Of a DNA stretch of 64,000 bases, positions 28,659 to 37,567 are shown one piece after another; position 1 is the stretch's first letter; each line of letters starts with the position of its first letter. The stretch comes from Endobacterium cereale (GTDB taxonomy: Bacteria > Pseudomonadota > Alphaproteobacteria > Rhizobiales > Rhizobiaceae): NCBI RefSeq assembly GCF_009617585.1, contig NZ_WIXI01000022.1, forward strand, positions 186,001-250,000, in the 5' to 3' direction. Made by a program: the position numbers and the translations under genes. Under the pieces are notes generated by a model. The model was given only the letters and a program-made list of their open reading frames with translations. It searched no databases and had not been told where the DNA came from.

Positions 28659-30062
28659 TTAAGCCCCTGCCCGCTCGGCAAACAAGCTGTTCGGCCCCGT
28701 TCCTGTGATTCGTACCTGAATAATGTCACCGATTTGCGATTCTTTTGCATCAACATTCACAGACTGAAGCCACGGCGACCGGCCAATCAGCTGACCCGGC
28801 ATGCGGCCCGGCTTTTCCAAGAGCAGATCGATGGTCTTTCCGACGCAACCTTCCGCAAATTCCTGCTGCTGACGCAGGAGCAGAGCCTGCAATCGTTCCA
28901 GCCTTTCGGTCTTCACCGCTTCATCCACCTGAGAACCAAGCTCTGCGCCGGGTGTTCCCGGACGGGTGGAATATTTGAACGAATAGGCCGAGGCGTATTT
29001 CACGTCCTCGACGATTTTCAGCGTGTCTTCAAAGTCCTGATCGGTTTCACCCGGAAAACCGACAATGAAATCGCCCGACATGGCGATATCGGCGCGGGCG
29101 GCGCGGATACGCTCGATGAGGCGCAGGTATTCGGCGCCGGTGTGGCGGCGGTTCATGGCTTTCAGAATACGGTCCGAACCGGCCTGAACCGGCAGATGCA
29201 GGTAAGGCATCAGCGCACGCAGATCGCGATGCGCCTCGATAAGACAGTCATCCATGTCGCGTGGATGACTGGTCGTGTAACGCAGGCGGGCAAGTCCGGG
29301 AATTTCGGCGAGACGATAGAGAAGCTCGCCAAGGCCCCACTCACCGCCCTTCGGGCTTTCACCGCGCCAGGCATTGACGTTCTGGCCCAGCAGAGTGATT
29401 TCGCGCACGCCAGAATCCACCAGACGCATGGCTTCGTCGATAATCTGCGAGACCGAACGAGAGACTTCCGAACCGCGCGTGTAAGGCACGACGCAGAAAG
29501 TGCAGAACTTGTCGCAACCTTCCTGCACGGTGAGGAACGAGGTGACGCCGCGCGAGCGGGCCCTTGCCTTGTCCACCTTCGGCAGGTGTTCGAACTTGTC
29601 CTCGACGGCATAATCCGTCTCGACCACGCGTTCACCCTGACGTGCGCGAGCCAGCGCCTGCGGCAGACGGTGATAGGTCTGCGGACCAACCACGACATCG
29701 ACTGCCGGTGCACGGCGCAGAATTTCCTCACCTTCGGCCTGGGCGACGCAGCCGGTGACGCCGATCATCAGTTCGCGGCCATGTTCGGCGCGGGTGCGCT
29801 TCATGTCGCGCAGACGTCCGAGCGCCGAATAGACCTTGTCGGCGGCCTTTTCGCGGATGTGACAGGTATTGAGCAGGATCAGGTCCGCCTCACCCATTTC
29901 CTCGGTCGGAACGTAGCCTTCGCTCGCCAGCGCATCGCTCATGCGATTGCTGTCGTAAACGTTCATCTGACAGCCGTAGGTCTTGATGAAGACCTTGCGG
30001 GCGTTGCTGGCAACATCGGCCTTTTCGGCCGCGTCCGGGGAAATGACGGTGATCTGGTTCAT
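28659..30062 (-). CDS. miaB: tRNA-2-methylthio-N6-dimethylallyladenosine synthase MiaB
   Basis: 467-residue radical-SAM methylthiotransferase. An N-terminal UPF0004 domain ([26 protein letters not shown]; three Fe-S cysteines) precedes a radical-SAM domain with CDKFCTFC (CxxxCxxC) and a C-terminal TRAM domain. It adds the methylthio group to A37 of tRNAs reading U-starting codons. The gene lies 43 bp after the acyltransferase gene and 31 bp before phoH. Confidence 0.97.
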   Translation of the reverse strand: MNQITVISPDAAEKADVASNARKVFIKTYGCQMNVYDSNRMSDALASEGYVPTEEMGEADLILLNTCHIREKAADKVYSALGRLRDMKRTRAEHGRELMIGVTGCVAQAEGEEILRRAPAVDVVVGPQTYHRLPQALARARQGERVVETDYAVEDKFEHLPKVDKARARSRGVTSFLTVQEGCDKFCTFCVVPYTRGSEVSRSVSQIIDEAMRLVDSGVREITLLGQNVNAWRGESPKGGEWGLGELLYRLAEIPGLARLRYTTSHPRDMDDCLIEAHRDLRALMPYLHLPVQAGSDRILKAMNRRHTGAEYLRLIERIRAARADIAMSGDFIVGFPGETDQDFEDTLKIVEDVKYASAYSFKYSTRPGTPGAELGSQVDEAVKTERLERLQALLLRQQQEFAEGCVGKTIDLLLEKPGRMPGQLIGRSPWLQSVNVDAKESQIGDIIQVRITGTGPNSLFAERAGA

Positions 30063-30105
30063 GGCCGCTCTCTACCGCAAAATCGGCCGGATTTGAAGGG
30101 CTGTG

Positions 30106-30960
30106 TTAGGACGTCCCTTCTTCGGCCGGCTCCAAACCCGTTTCGGCGATTTCGACATCCGGCGTCGTCTTGCGCACACCATAAAGCCGATCCCGCAACA
30201 TGCGCTTCATCGAGGCTATAACGGCGGCGCTCAGGTGCTTACGATTATCGCCTTCACGAAACGGGATGGCCTCGCCGAAATCCACATCCACATCAATGGC
30301 TTCGGCGCGAAAAATGCCCATCAGATGCGGTAGCAATTCGATACTGCCGGGCCATGCGGCGATCGGACGGTGGTAACGGCCCATCGGCATGCCATAGATG
30401 CCGGTATAGGCGATCGTCACCGGCTGCACATAAACGATCTTGTCCGGTGTGTGCGGCACGGCGGCGGTGGCGGCGCCGAAAAGCGATGATTTGACATCGA
30501 GAAGGCGGTTACCGTCCGATGTGGTGCCTTCCGGGAACAACACGACGATTTCGCCACCGGTCATGCGCTGGGCGATTTCATTGACCTGTTCACCGGTGCG
30601 GCGTTTCTGTTCGCGCACCACGAAAATGGTCTTCTGGAGTTTTGCCAGCGTTCCGAAGACCGGCCAGTCCGCCACTTCGATCTTGGCGATATAGGCGACA
30701 TCGGCGACCGCGCCGAGAACCAGAATATCTTTCCACGATGCGTGGTTGGCCGAGAGCATGACGGGGCGGCGACGCTCGACGGAGCCATGCACGCGGATGC
30801 GGATGCCCATGAGCCAGCAGGCGATACGGTGCCAGATACGGGGAACGTAACGACGGATTTTCAGGTCAAAGGCAAGGCCGACAAGCTGAAACGGCAAAAG
30901 GACCAGTGTCGTCAACACGAGCCCCGTGATGATGAAAAAGATCCGTATCCAGGTGATCAA
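30106..30960 (-). CDS. olsA: Lysophospholipid/lyso-ornithine-lipid acyltransferase (OlsA-like)
   Basis: 284 residues. An N-terminal membrane helix (MITWIRIFFIITGLVLTTLV) precedes a PlsC-type acyltransferase with SANHASWKDILVLG (HX4D) and LFPEGTTSDG. Its place between miaB and fur matches my memory of OlsA in Sinorhizobium, which adds the second acyl chain to lyso-ornithine lipid; general PlsC activity is the alternative. The partner gene olsB lies at 57.3-58.2 kb. The start is a TTG at 30960 whose last bases overlap the fur stop (TTGA), so it is coupled to fur; no nearby ATG gives a sensible start. Confidence 0.85.
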   Translation of the reverse strand: MITWIRIFFIITGLVLTTLVLLPFQLVGLAFDLKIRRYVPRIWHRIACWLMGIRIRVHGSVERRRPVMLSANHASWKDILVLGAVADVAYIAKIEVADWPVFGTLAKLQKTIFVVREQKRRTGEQVNEIAQRMTGGEIVVLFPEGTTSDGNRLLDVKSSLFGAATAAVPHTPDKIVYVQPVTIAYTGIYGMPMGRYHRPIAAWPGSIELLPHLMGIFRAEAIDVDVDFGEAIPFREGDNRKHLSAAVIASMKRMLRDRLYGVRKTTPDVEIAETGLEPAEEGTS

Positions 30961-31385
30961 GGATCGTCCTTGTCGAGCGGGATGCCGTAAAGCTCGAGCC
31001 TGTGGCCGACGAGGCGAAAGCCGTGCTCGCGGGCAATGCGTTCCTGAAGGGCTTCGATCTCTGCCGAATGGAATTCGATGACCGTGCCCGATTGCACGTC
31101 GATCATGTGATCGTGGTGTTCTTCCGGCACGGTTTCATACCGCGAGCGGCCATCGCGAAAATCGTGGCGCTCGATGATACCCTCATCCTCGAACAGTTTT
31201 ACCGTGCGGTATACGGTCGAGATGGAGATGCGCGGATCGACCTTGGAGGAGCGGCGATACAGCTCCTCGACATCCGGATGATCGTCCGATTCCTGCAGCG
31301 TGCGGGCAATGACGCGACGCTGGTCGGTCATCCGCATACCCCGCTCGGCACACAGTTCCTCCAGAGATTTGGTAAGATCTGTCAC
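30957..31385 (-). CDS. fur: Fur-family metalloregulator (Fur/Mur)
   Basis: 142 residues. Winged-helix DNA-binding region (RMTDQRRVIARTLQE, ISISTVYRTVKLFEDEGIIERH) and metal-binding EEHHDHMIDVQSG. It lacks the CxxC zinc pair of many Fur proteins near the C-terminus. In rhizobia the orthologue often acts as the manganese-responsive Mur rather than an iron sensor; the sequence alone does not settle which. Coupled to the downstream acyltransferase. Confidence 0.92.
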   Translation of the reverse strand: MTDLTKSLEELCAERGMRMTDQRRVIARTLQESDDHPDVEELYRRSSKVDPRISISTVYRTVKLFEDEGIIERHDFRDGRSRYETVPEEHHDHMIDVQSGTVIEFHSAEIEALQERIAREHGFRLVGHRLELYGIPLDKDDP

Positions 31386-31425
31386 GTCGTTCGGTCCTGC
31401 TTCATGCGTTTATTAGAGGACGGGT

Positions 31426-31920
31426 CTAGCCAAGATCGCGGCGCATGACAAGCGCCGCCGATTTGCTCCCATCGGCAGATTCATAATAGGCCGGCCGGGT
31501 GGCGACCGTTAAAAATCCGAGCCTGCGGTAGAGGCCGATTGCGGCAACATTGCCATCTTCCACCTCGAGAAACATGGTCTCTCCACCACGTTCCGCCGCT
31601 TCCCGAATGGCCGATTGCATGAGACGCCAGCCAAGGCCGGTGCGACCAACCTTCTCCGAAACGGCGATGGTCAGGATCTCCGCTTCGCCGGCCACTTCAC
31701 GGGCGAGAACGAAACCGCCAAGCGGCCGACGGAAGAAGGCGTTGGTCTGATAAGCGACGAAACCGAATGTACTGTCCTGCGACAGAAGGCTGTGGACTTC
31801 ACCATCGTTCCAGCGGCGGGCAAAACGAAGGCCATGCAGTTCGGATACGGCCCGGCAATCCTCTGACTTCATCAAGGCGATATCGAATGTGGGTTTCAGG
31901 CTCAGGTAATCGTCGTTCAT
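31426..31920 (-). CDS. rimI: Ribosomal-protein-alanine acetyltransferase (RimI-like GNAT)
   Basis: 164 residues. GNAT fold with the acetyl-CoA loop VGRTGLGWRLMQSAIREA (variant of Q/RxxGxG/A) and FLEVEDGNVAAIGLYRRLGF, characteristic of RimI. It acetylates the N-terminus of ribosomal protein S18 in E. coli. It follows tsaB by 7 bp, the usual tsaB-rimI pairing. A longer open frame upstream is a shadow inside tsaB. Confidence 0.92.
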   Translation of the reverse strand: MNDDYLSLKPTFDIALMKSEDCRAVSELHGLRFARRWNDGEVHSLLSQDSTFGFVAYQTNAFFRRPLGGFVLAREVAGEAEILTIAVSEKVGRTGLGWRLMQSAIREAAERGGETMFLEVEDGNVAAIGLYRRLGFLTVATRPAYYESADGSKSAALVMRRDLG

Positions 31921-31927
31921 GCGCGTC

Positions 31928-32611
31928 TCAGGAGCGGGCCAATGCGAATCCGATCTGAGGTTTAGCATCCGGCCCGCGAAGGTAAAGCGGTTTCGGTTTT
32001 GCACTGCCGAAGGGTTTTGTCGCACCGAGCTTTGCCACAGTGGCAATATCGAAGCGATCCGGCACGGTTTTGATGCCGGGTTCGCTGATTTCACCGGTTG
32101 CTGCGGCAGCGATTGCGACGGCGCCAGTACCAAAAATGGTTGCGCTGTGATGTGTGGCAAGAGCGGTGACGGCTTCCGGCGGCAGTGCCTGCGCTTCTTC
32201 AAGTGGCAAGCCATCGGCGCCAAAGGGCTGAGCGTAAATCTCGCCGCGCTTGGCATCCATGGCGGCGATGACCGGGTGACCGGCAGCGCTGGCCAACTGG
32301 TGGACGGCCATGGTTTCCAGTGTGGTGATGCCGACGGCCTCAATGCCGAGCGAGAGCGCAAAACCGCGAGCGGCAGCAACACCGACGCGAATGCCAGTGA
32401 ACGAGCCGGGGCCGATGGTGACGGCGATGCGGCCCACATCCTTCAGCGTGATGCCGGCTTCTGCCAACGCGGCCTCGATCTGCGCCATCAGCTTTTCAGC
32501 GTGGCCCTTGCCGATCATCTCTGTCTGTACGGAGAGGATTTTGTCGGCCGTCGCGTCATAGAGCGCGACAGAACAGTCGATGCCGGCGGTGTCGAGGGCA
32601 AGAACGATCAT
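31928..32611 (-). CDS. tsaB: tRNA threonylcarbamoyladenosine biosynthesis protein TsaB
   Basis: 227 residues. ASKHA-fold start MIVLALDTAGIDCSVALYD and the motif IGPGSFTGIRVGVAAARGFA identify TsaB, the partner of TsaD/TsaE in t6A37 formation. It is followed by rimI and preceded by the NifU-like gene (48-bp gap). Length is typical. Confidence 0.95.
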   Translation of the reverse strand: MIVLALDTAGIDCSVALYDATADKILSVQTEMIGKGHAEKLMAQIEAALAEAGITLKDVGRIAVTIGPGSFTGIRVGVAAARGFALSLGIEAVGITTLETMAVHQLASAAGHPVIAAMDAKRGEIYAQPFGADGLPLEEAQALPPEAVTALATHHSATIFGTGAVAIAAAATGEISEPGIKTVPDRFDIATVAKLGATKPFGSAKPKPLYLRGPDAKPQIGFALARS

Positions 32612-32659
32612 AAGAGACTACCGGCAGTTTGTGCGCCGACAAAGCCGGCGCCAGTTTTA

Positions 32660-33226
32660 TCAGAGAGCTTCGACGGCCTGGACTTCCGGCACAAAGTGCT
32701 TGAGCAGGTTCTGCACACCATGCTTCAGCGTGGCGGTCGAAGACGGGCAACCGGCGCAGGCGCCCTTCATGTTGAGGTAGACGGTGCCGTCCTTGTAACC
32801 CTTGAAGGTGATATCGCCGCCATCCTGGGCAACAGCCGGACGGACGCGGGTTTCCAGCAATTCCTTGATGGTGGCAACGACGGTTTCGTCACCTTCCTCA
32901 AAAAACTCGCCTTCTTCATCGGTCGCCTCAGCCATGGCGGAACCGCCGCCCATGACCGGCTGGCCGGACATGAAGTGTTCCATGATCGAACCGAGGATGG
33001 CTGGCTTCAGATGCTGCCATTCGGCATCGTTCTTGCTGACGGTGATGAAGTCATAACCGAAATAGACGCCGGTTACGCCCGGCACGTCGAACAGACGGGC
33101 AGCAAGCGGAGACTTTTCAGCCTCGGCGGCAGAGCGGAATTCGGCGGTGCCGTTTTCCAGCACGACCTTGCCCGGCAGGAATTTCAGGGTGGCCGGGTTC
33201 GGGGTGGCTTCCGTCTGAATGAACAT
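32660..33226 (-). CDS. NifU-family Fe-S scaffold/carrier protein
   Basis: 188 residues. An N-terminal Nfu_N domain (MFIQTEATPNPATLKFLPG) and a C-terminal NifU domain with the cluster-binding CAGCPSS (CxxC) are joined by an acidic Gly/Glu linker. It resembles NfuA/human NFU1, an intermediate Fe-S carrier, not the nitrogenase-specific NifU. Its position upstream of tsaB matches the rhizobial order. Confidence 0.95.
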   Translation of the reverse strand: MFIQTEATPNPATLKFLPGKVVLENGTAEFRSAAEAEKSPLAARLFDVPGVTGVYFGYDFITVSKNDAEWQHLKPAILGSIMEHFMSGQPVMGGGSAMAEATDEEGEFFEEGDETVVATIKELLETRVRPAVAQDGGDITFKGYKDGTVYLNMKGACAGCPSSTATLKHGVQNLLKHFVPEVQAVEAL

Positions 33227-33353
33227 TTTATGTCTCCCGGCGAAAACGCGTTCGCTCGTTTAGAATTCTTCCAAAGAAGATAAGACCGTTCAGGTTTGCG
33301 TTCAAGTGCGCCTTTGCACAAACAAGGTCAAGAGCGAAGAAACAAAAGCGACC

Positions 33354-33845
33354 TCAGGCCAGCGCGTCGATTTCCTCGTCGGTCAACGTGCTGGGGAGTA
33401 CGGTGACGGGGATGGGGAAGGCTGCAGTGCGACCGGCAATCGAGGTAACGAGCGGGCCAGGTCCCTCCTTTGCGGAACCGGCGGCAAGCACGAGAATGGC
33501 GATATCCTGATCCTCTTCGATCAGGGAATTGATCTCGTCGGCGGCATTGCCCTCACGGATCACCACTTCCGGATCGATGCCGATACTCTCCCGCACACGC
33601 TGGGCCGCCTTGGCCATGACAGCCTCGGCCTCTTCACGAGCTTCGGCGCGCATGATCGCCTCGACGCCAAGCCATTGCTGAAAATCACCTTCAGGGATGA
33701 GATAGAGCAGCAGCAACGCGCCGTTGGAATTTTTGGCGCGGCGACCGGCGTAATGCACGGCCTTTTCGCATTCCGGCGTGCCATCGATGACCGCCATGAA
33801 CTTTCGACGGTGCCCTTCAAGGCGCGAAAGCCGAGTTGAAACCAT
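33354..33845 (-). CDS. Universal stress protein (UspA family)
   Basis: 163 residues. Rossmann-like UspA fold with FMAVIDGTPECEKAVHYAGRRA at the start and a C-terminal LVLAAGSAKEGPGPLVTSIAG in place of the GxxGxxxxxxxG(S/T) ATP loop, which is only partly kept. Many Usp proteins bind ATP or respond to stress; this one may be a non-ATP type. It lies between the palindromic element and the NifU gene. Confidence 0.88.
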   Translation of the reverse strand: MVSTRLSRLEGHRRKFMAVIDGTPECEKAVHYAGRRAKNSNGALLLLYLIPEGDFQQWLGVEAIMRAEAREEAEAVMAKAAQRVRESIGIDPEVVIREGNAADEINSLIEEDQDIAILVLAAGSAKEGPGPLVTSIAGRTAAFPIPVTVLPSTLTDEEIDALA

Positions 33846-33953
33846 GCCGATCCCCCTGATGCGCTGACACGACCTGTCTGGTCGTGATGGACATTATACA
33901 ATTCGGCAGGGATGTAAAAGCAGGGTGCTTGAGAGGCGCTCCCACCTCTCCGT

Positions 33954-34036
33954 CGTCATCCTCGGCCTTGAGCCGAGGATCTGCTGAGGCCCATTGCTGA
34001 CGTAATTAGATCCTAGGGACAAGCCCTAGGATGACG
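33954..34036. repeat. Rhizobial-type intergenic palindromic element (83 bp)
   Basis: The element is bounded by CGTCATCCT and its exact complement AGGATGACG. Inside are two hairpins: ATCCTCGGC/GCCGAGGAT and ATCCTAGGG/CCCTAGGAT. This organisation (outer terminal repeats, double hairpin, ATCC(T)..GGAT cores) matches the short palindromic repeats scattered between genes in Rhizobiales. It is non-coding and lies in the 236-bp gap between trpS and the Usp gene. No second copy was found in this window. Confidence 0.8.
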
Positions 34037-34052
34037 ATGTGTTTTTGGAAAC

Positions 34053-34072
34053 CACCGGCCCTTGCGGGCCGG
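34053..34072 (-). terminator. GC-rich hairpin after trpS, possible terminator
   Basis: CCGGCCC/GGGCCGG around a short loop lies about 10-30 bp after the trpS stop. On the minus strand it is followed by TGGTTTCC, not a clean T-run, so termination strength is doubtful. Confidence 0.4.
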
Positions 34073-34081
34073 CAGCCAGGG

Positions 34082-35146
34082 TCACCGCAGGAAACCGATG
34101 ATGTCGGAAACTTCGTTCATGGTCTTTTCGGCGCGGGCACGGGCGCGTTCGCCGCCATCCTTGAGGATCGCGTCGATATGCGTCGTGTCGTCCATCAGGC
34201 GGCGCATTTCCGTGGTGATCGGGGCAAGCACCTCGACCGCCAGATCGGCAAGCGCCGGCTTGAACACCGAAAACTGCTGGCCGCCGAATTCGGCAAGCAC
34301 ATCAGCCTTAGTACGATCCGAAAGCGCCGCATAGATGCCGACGAGGTTGCCGGCTTCGGGGCGACCTTCGAGACCATCGACTTCGCTCGGCAAAGCGTCC
34401 GGATCGGTCTTGGCCTTGCGGATCTTCTTCAAGATCGTGTCGGCATCGTCCATCAGGTTGATACGCGACAGATCCGACGGATCCGATTTCGACATCTTCT
34501 TGGTGCCGTCCTTGAGCGACATGACGCGCGGCGCCGGGCCACCGATCAGCGGCTCGACCAGCGGGAAATAGCCATGGATCGGTTCTTCGCCGACGATCAT
34601 GTCGACACCCGTTCCGGTCTCGCGGATTTTCGGGCCGAAATCGATGTTGAAACGCTGGGCGATATCGCGCGCCAGTTCCAGATGCTGCTTCTGGTCATCA
34701 CCAACCGGCACATGGGTTGCGCGATAAACGAGAATGTCAGCAGCCATCAGGCTTGGATAGGCGAGCAGACCAAGCGAGGCGTTTTCGCGGTCCTTGCCGG
34801 CCTTGTCCTTGAACTGCGTCATGCGGTTCATCCAGCCGATGCGCGCGACACAGTTGAAGATCCAGGCGAGCTCCGCATGCTGCGGCACGGCCGACTGGTT
34901 GAACACGATGTGTTTGACCGGATCGATGCCCGAGGCGATGAAGGCTGCGGCGATAGAGCGGATCTGGCCCTTCAGGTCGTCATGGACGAGCTGGGCGGTA
35001 ATGGCGTGGAGATCGACGACGCAATAGATGCAGTCGTTGTCTTCCTGCAGCGCCACGAACTTGCGGATGGCGCCGAGATAATTTCCGAGATGGAGATTGC
35101 CCGTTGGCTGTACGCCGGAAAATACGAGCGGCTTAAACGTATTCAT
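34082..35146 (-). CDS. trpS: Tryptophanyl-tRNA synthetase
   Basis: 354 residues. Class I signatures: [20 protein letters not shown] (HIGH-type) and [10 protein letters not shown] (KMSKS). The VDLHAITA segment and length are those of bacterial TrpRS. GAGGAC precedes the ATG. In many rhizobia trpS follows murJ directly; here a 2.2-kb accessory segment lies between. Confidence 0.97.
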   Translation of the reverse strand: MNTFKPLVFSGVQPTGNLHLGNYLGAIRKFVALQEDNDCIYCVVDLHAITAQLVHDDLKGQIRSIAAAFIASGIDPVKHIVFNQSAVPQHAELAWIFNCVARIGWMNRMTQFKDKAGKDRENASLGLLAYPSLMAADILVYRATHVPVGDDQKQHLELARDIAQRFNIDFGPKIRETGTGVDMIVGEEPIHGYFPLVEPLIGGPAPRVMSLKDGTKKMSKSDPSDLSRINLMDDADTILKKIRKAKTDPDALPSEVDGLEGRPEAGNLVGIYAALSDRTKADVLAEFGGQQFSVFKPALADLAVEVLAPITTEMRRLMDDTTHIDAILKDGGERARARAEKTMNEVSDIIGFLR

Positions 35147-35386
35147 GTCGTCCTCATCAGGCTTGTGGAAGGCCCCAGGGCATGGTGAGCAGGACGGAAG
35201 ACCCGGCCTTGGCGCTCATGTCGCCCATGTTGCTAACGGCCGGGCTTATGCACGGCGGATGGGGCAGGATCAAGAGGGCTGCAACCACCGTCAGATGCAT
35301 TTTGACGTGATGTATGAGCCATGTGCCAAGCCGGACAAGATTTGGAACGGCTACTACCGGAAGGCTGAAACAACCGCCCCGCCCCC

Positions 35387-36628
35387 TCACAATGAGGCGA
35401 TCTTGTCCGTCAGTGCCACCCACCCGCCGGGTTCCATGATGAGTGCTGCGATATCGTATTTGCCCAGCACGGCGAGGGCCGAGCGGCGGGTATAGAGTTC
35501 CGTCACGAGGCTGGTGGCGGGGCCGGCGTCGCGGTGAAAGTAAAAACTCTGGCGGGCGTCGTGAACCGCACGGTCGAAATCGCGTGACGGCAGACGCGAT
35601 TGCGGCGGATCATGCGCTTCCAGCGCCTCGCGGGCGGCGGAAAGCCCCATGCCGGTCAGGCGCGGCGGGCGATCGGTCTCTCGCAGTTTTTCATTGGCCT
35701 TTTTCAATCCCATGCCGGTGAGCCGGGGGGGACGCTTGCGGGCAAGATAATCCTCACGCGCGAAAAAGTCGGCAGGATCGAGCTTGTGCATGCGACAGAA
35801 GGCGGAAAACTGCTCCTGATAGGCACGCCAGTGGATTTCCAGCGCCAGCTTTGCGCAGTTCTTGGCGTGATAGGCCTTGTCGAACGTCTTTGCCGCCGAT
35901 GTCGCGCCGTTGATGCCGGCATTGACGCTGGCGGTAACGATCTCACCCAGAACCGGAATGGAGCCGGTTACGAGTTTTGCACCCTCTATGCCCGACTTGT
36001 GTGCCTTGACCTTGATGACCTCGCGCACGAGTTCCGACAGGGTGACGCCACGTTCCGCACCGCCGCCGAGCGCATCGATTTCACGAGCGAGAATTTTCAG
36101 CTTGGTCAGATGGGCAGCCGTCGAGCCAGTGGTGTTGGCCTGCCGCGCAATCGACAGCGCGTTGACGGGCAGCGTGCCCATCGAGGCGGCGACTGCCACC
36201 GTGCCTGCAATGCTGAAACCGTTGCCACCGAATTCCTTTACCCGGCGACGCTCCAGATATTTTAACGTGGCGGGGCTTTCGGTGTTCAGGTCTCCCCGGC
36301 TGTGACCGTGGCCGACAAAAAGCGGATTGGGTGGGGCCGAAACGCTTTTGGTCGCCTTGTAGCTCTTCTGTCCGCTATCGGCGACCATCTGAGCCAGACC
36401 TGCATAACCGGAACTGGCACCGCCATTGGCCGAACCGAAGGCGACATCAAGACAGGTGTTAACGACGTCGGTGATGGCGAGCGGCGCGTCCTTCTTGTCG
36501 TATGTGCCCTTCTTGTCCCCCTCAGCCTGCACCTTGTCGGCCATGGAGGGGATAATATTCTTGTTCACCGATGGCGGACTGCGCTTGAAAGGATTGAGGG
36601 AAGACGCGTCTTTAGAAAAACCAAACAT
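35387..36628 (-). CDS. Unrecognised 413-residue protein with tandem RPPRLTGMGL repeat
   Basis: Start 36628 (MFGFSKDASSLNPFKRSPPS) is preferred over the open frame to 36754. No signal peptide. A polar N-terminus (1-130) is followed by two small-residue, weakly hydrophobic stretches (about 135-160 GFSIAGTVAVAASMGTLPVN and 215-247 VTGSIPVLGEIVTASVNAGI). A helical charged region comes next, then two adjacent 21-residue repeats (299-319 and 320-340), each beginning RPPRLTGMGL. The C-terminus is mixed (GPATSLVTELYTRRSALAVL). I do not recognise the family. The glycine/alanine stretches could insert in membranes, as in some secreted toxins or effectors, but no VgrG, PAAR, Hcp or immunity gene is adjacent. 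It lies in the accessory segment between trpS and murJ. Confidence 0.75.
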   Translation of the reverse strand: MFGFSKDASSLNPFKRSPPSVNKNIIPSMADKVQAEGDKKGTYDKKDAPLAITDVVNTCLDVAFGSANGGASSGYAGLAQMVADSGQKSYKATKSVSAPPNPLFVGHGHSRGDLNTESPATLKYLERRRVKEFGGNGFSIAGTVAVAASMGTLPVNALSIARQANTTGSTAAHLTKLKILAREIDALGGGAERGVTLSELVREVIKVKAHKSGIEGAKLVTGSIPVLGEIVTASVNAGINGATSAAKTFDKAYHAKNCAKLALEIHWRAYQEQFSAFCRMHKLDPADFFAREDYLARKRPPRLTGMGLKKANEKLRETDRPPRLTGMGLSAAREALEAHDPPQSRLPSRDFDRAVHDARQSFYFHRDAGPATSLVTELYTRRSALAVLGKYDIAALIMEPGGWVALTDKIASL

Positions 36629-37072
36629 CGATATCGGCCTCTTGCTATCGGCGCATCGACGTTTTTTTACGAAAATTCGAATGTTTTTCGTGGTCGATGC
36701 AGAAGGAGGAGCCGGCACCGTGCGATCGGTGCCATATCCATCGGTGAAATGCACGGCGTATCAGGGGAAACTGGAGCAGGCTGGCGCGGTGTCAACCGCC
36801 GGATTATGAAGGATTTTTACAGAAAATATGACGCGCCTTGAAGCGCCGGACATTTTGAGGTTTTCCCGTCGAACTCAATTCCGAAAACGCACCTTAGAAT
36901 ACCACATCAGTAGTAAAAAAATGCGTAATTCTTAACGAATGTTCATCATTATGGCGCTTCACTTACTAATTTAGAGCATTTCTGCCCTTATTGCCGTCAC
37001 TTTTAGAAAAGAAATACCCCGAAATCAGCTTTCCGTTCACCATGAGTGACGGATACGGTTTCGGAGTCCAGA
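36629..37072. other. Divergent intergenic region with AT-rich tract
   Basis: 444 bp between the 413-residue gene and the M15 peptidase gene. ACGAAAA (36669-36675) and TTTTCGT (36685-36691) form an inverted repeat around ATTCGAAT, 41-63 bp upstream of the leftward gene and possibly an operator. The stretch 36850-37020 is AT-rich with several TTAA-type sites and probably carries the promoter(s). No coding sequence was seen. Confidence 0.5.
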
Positions 37073-37567
37073 ATGCGCATTTTTTACCGCGTCGCGCTTG
37101 CCTGCCTTGTGACAGCCAGCGTCGTTTTTTCAGCCATTTCCGCAGACGCGGCGGATAAAAGCGGCAAGCGCCGTGGCACGACTTTCAAGCATGATTATTC
37201 AGCCGCCTACACGGTTCAGCGCGTCAGCGTGCGCACTGCCTGTTTCCCGGAAAAGCTGGAGGCAATCCTGGCGCATATCCGCGCCAAGACCGGCAAAAAG
37301 CCAATGGTGACATCCGGCCACCGCCCTCGTTCCGGCACATCGCAGCACAGCCGCTGTTACGCCGCAGACATCCGGGTGCCGGGTGTTTCGGAAAAGGCGA
37401 TCCTGGCGGCTGCCGCCGGCGCACCGGGCATTGGCGGCATCGGCCGGTATTGCAACGGCATCGTGCATGTCGATATCGGCCCAAAACGCCGCTGGGCGCA
37501 TTGTGGCGGCAAATCCAAGGGCAAGGGTGGTTTGGCAAACCTGAAGCGTCACCACCGCAAAAGCTGA
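37073..37567 (+). CDS. Secreted M15/DUF882-type peptidase
   Basis: 164 residues. A signal peptide (about 1-27, ending ISADA-AD) precedes a small zinc-peptidase domain with SGHRPRSGTSQHSRCYAADI (His and Asp ligands) and GIVHVDIGPKRRWAHCGG (second His). This is the D-Ala-D-Ala carboxypeptidase/MepA-like pattern, so it probably trims peptidoglycan stem peptides. Basic C-terminal tail (NLKRHHRKS). GGAG precedes the ATG. Its stop is exactly next to that of murJ on the other strand. Confidence 0.85.
   Translation: MRIFYRVALACLVTASVVFSAISADAADKSGKRRGTTFKHDYSAAYTVQRVSVRTACFPEKLEAILAHIRAKTGKKPMVTSGHRPRSGTSQHSRCYAADIRVPGVSEKAILAAAAGAPGIGGIGRYCNGIVHVDIGPKRRWAHCGGKSKGKGGLANLKRHHRKS

Noticed and set aside
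28734..30221. 495-codon plus-strand frame opposite miaB
   Set aside because: Antisense shadow; the miaB cysteine motifs on the minus strand are complete.
35157..35423. 88-codon minus-strand frame between trpS and the 413-residue gene
   Set aside because: It overlaps the end of the upstream gene and has no good ribosome-binding site or domain. The 240-bp gap is better left as intergenic.
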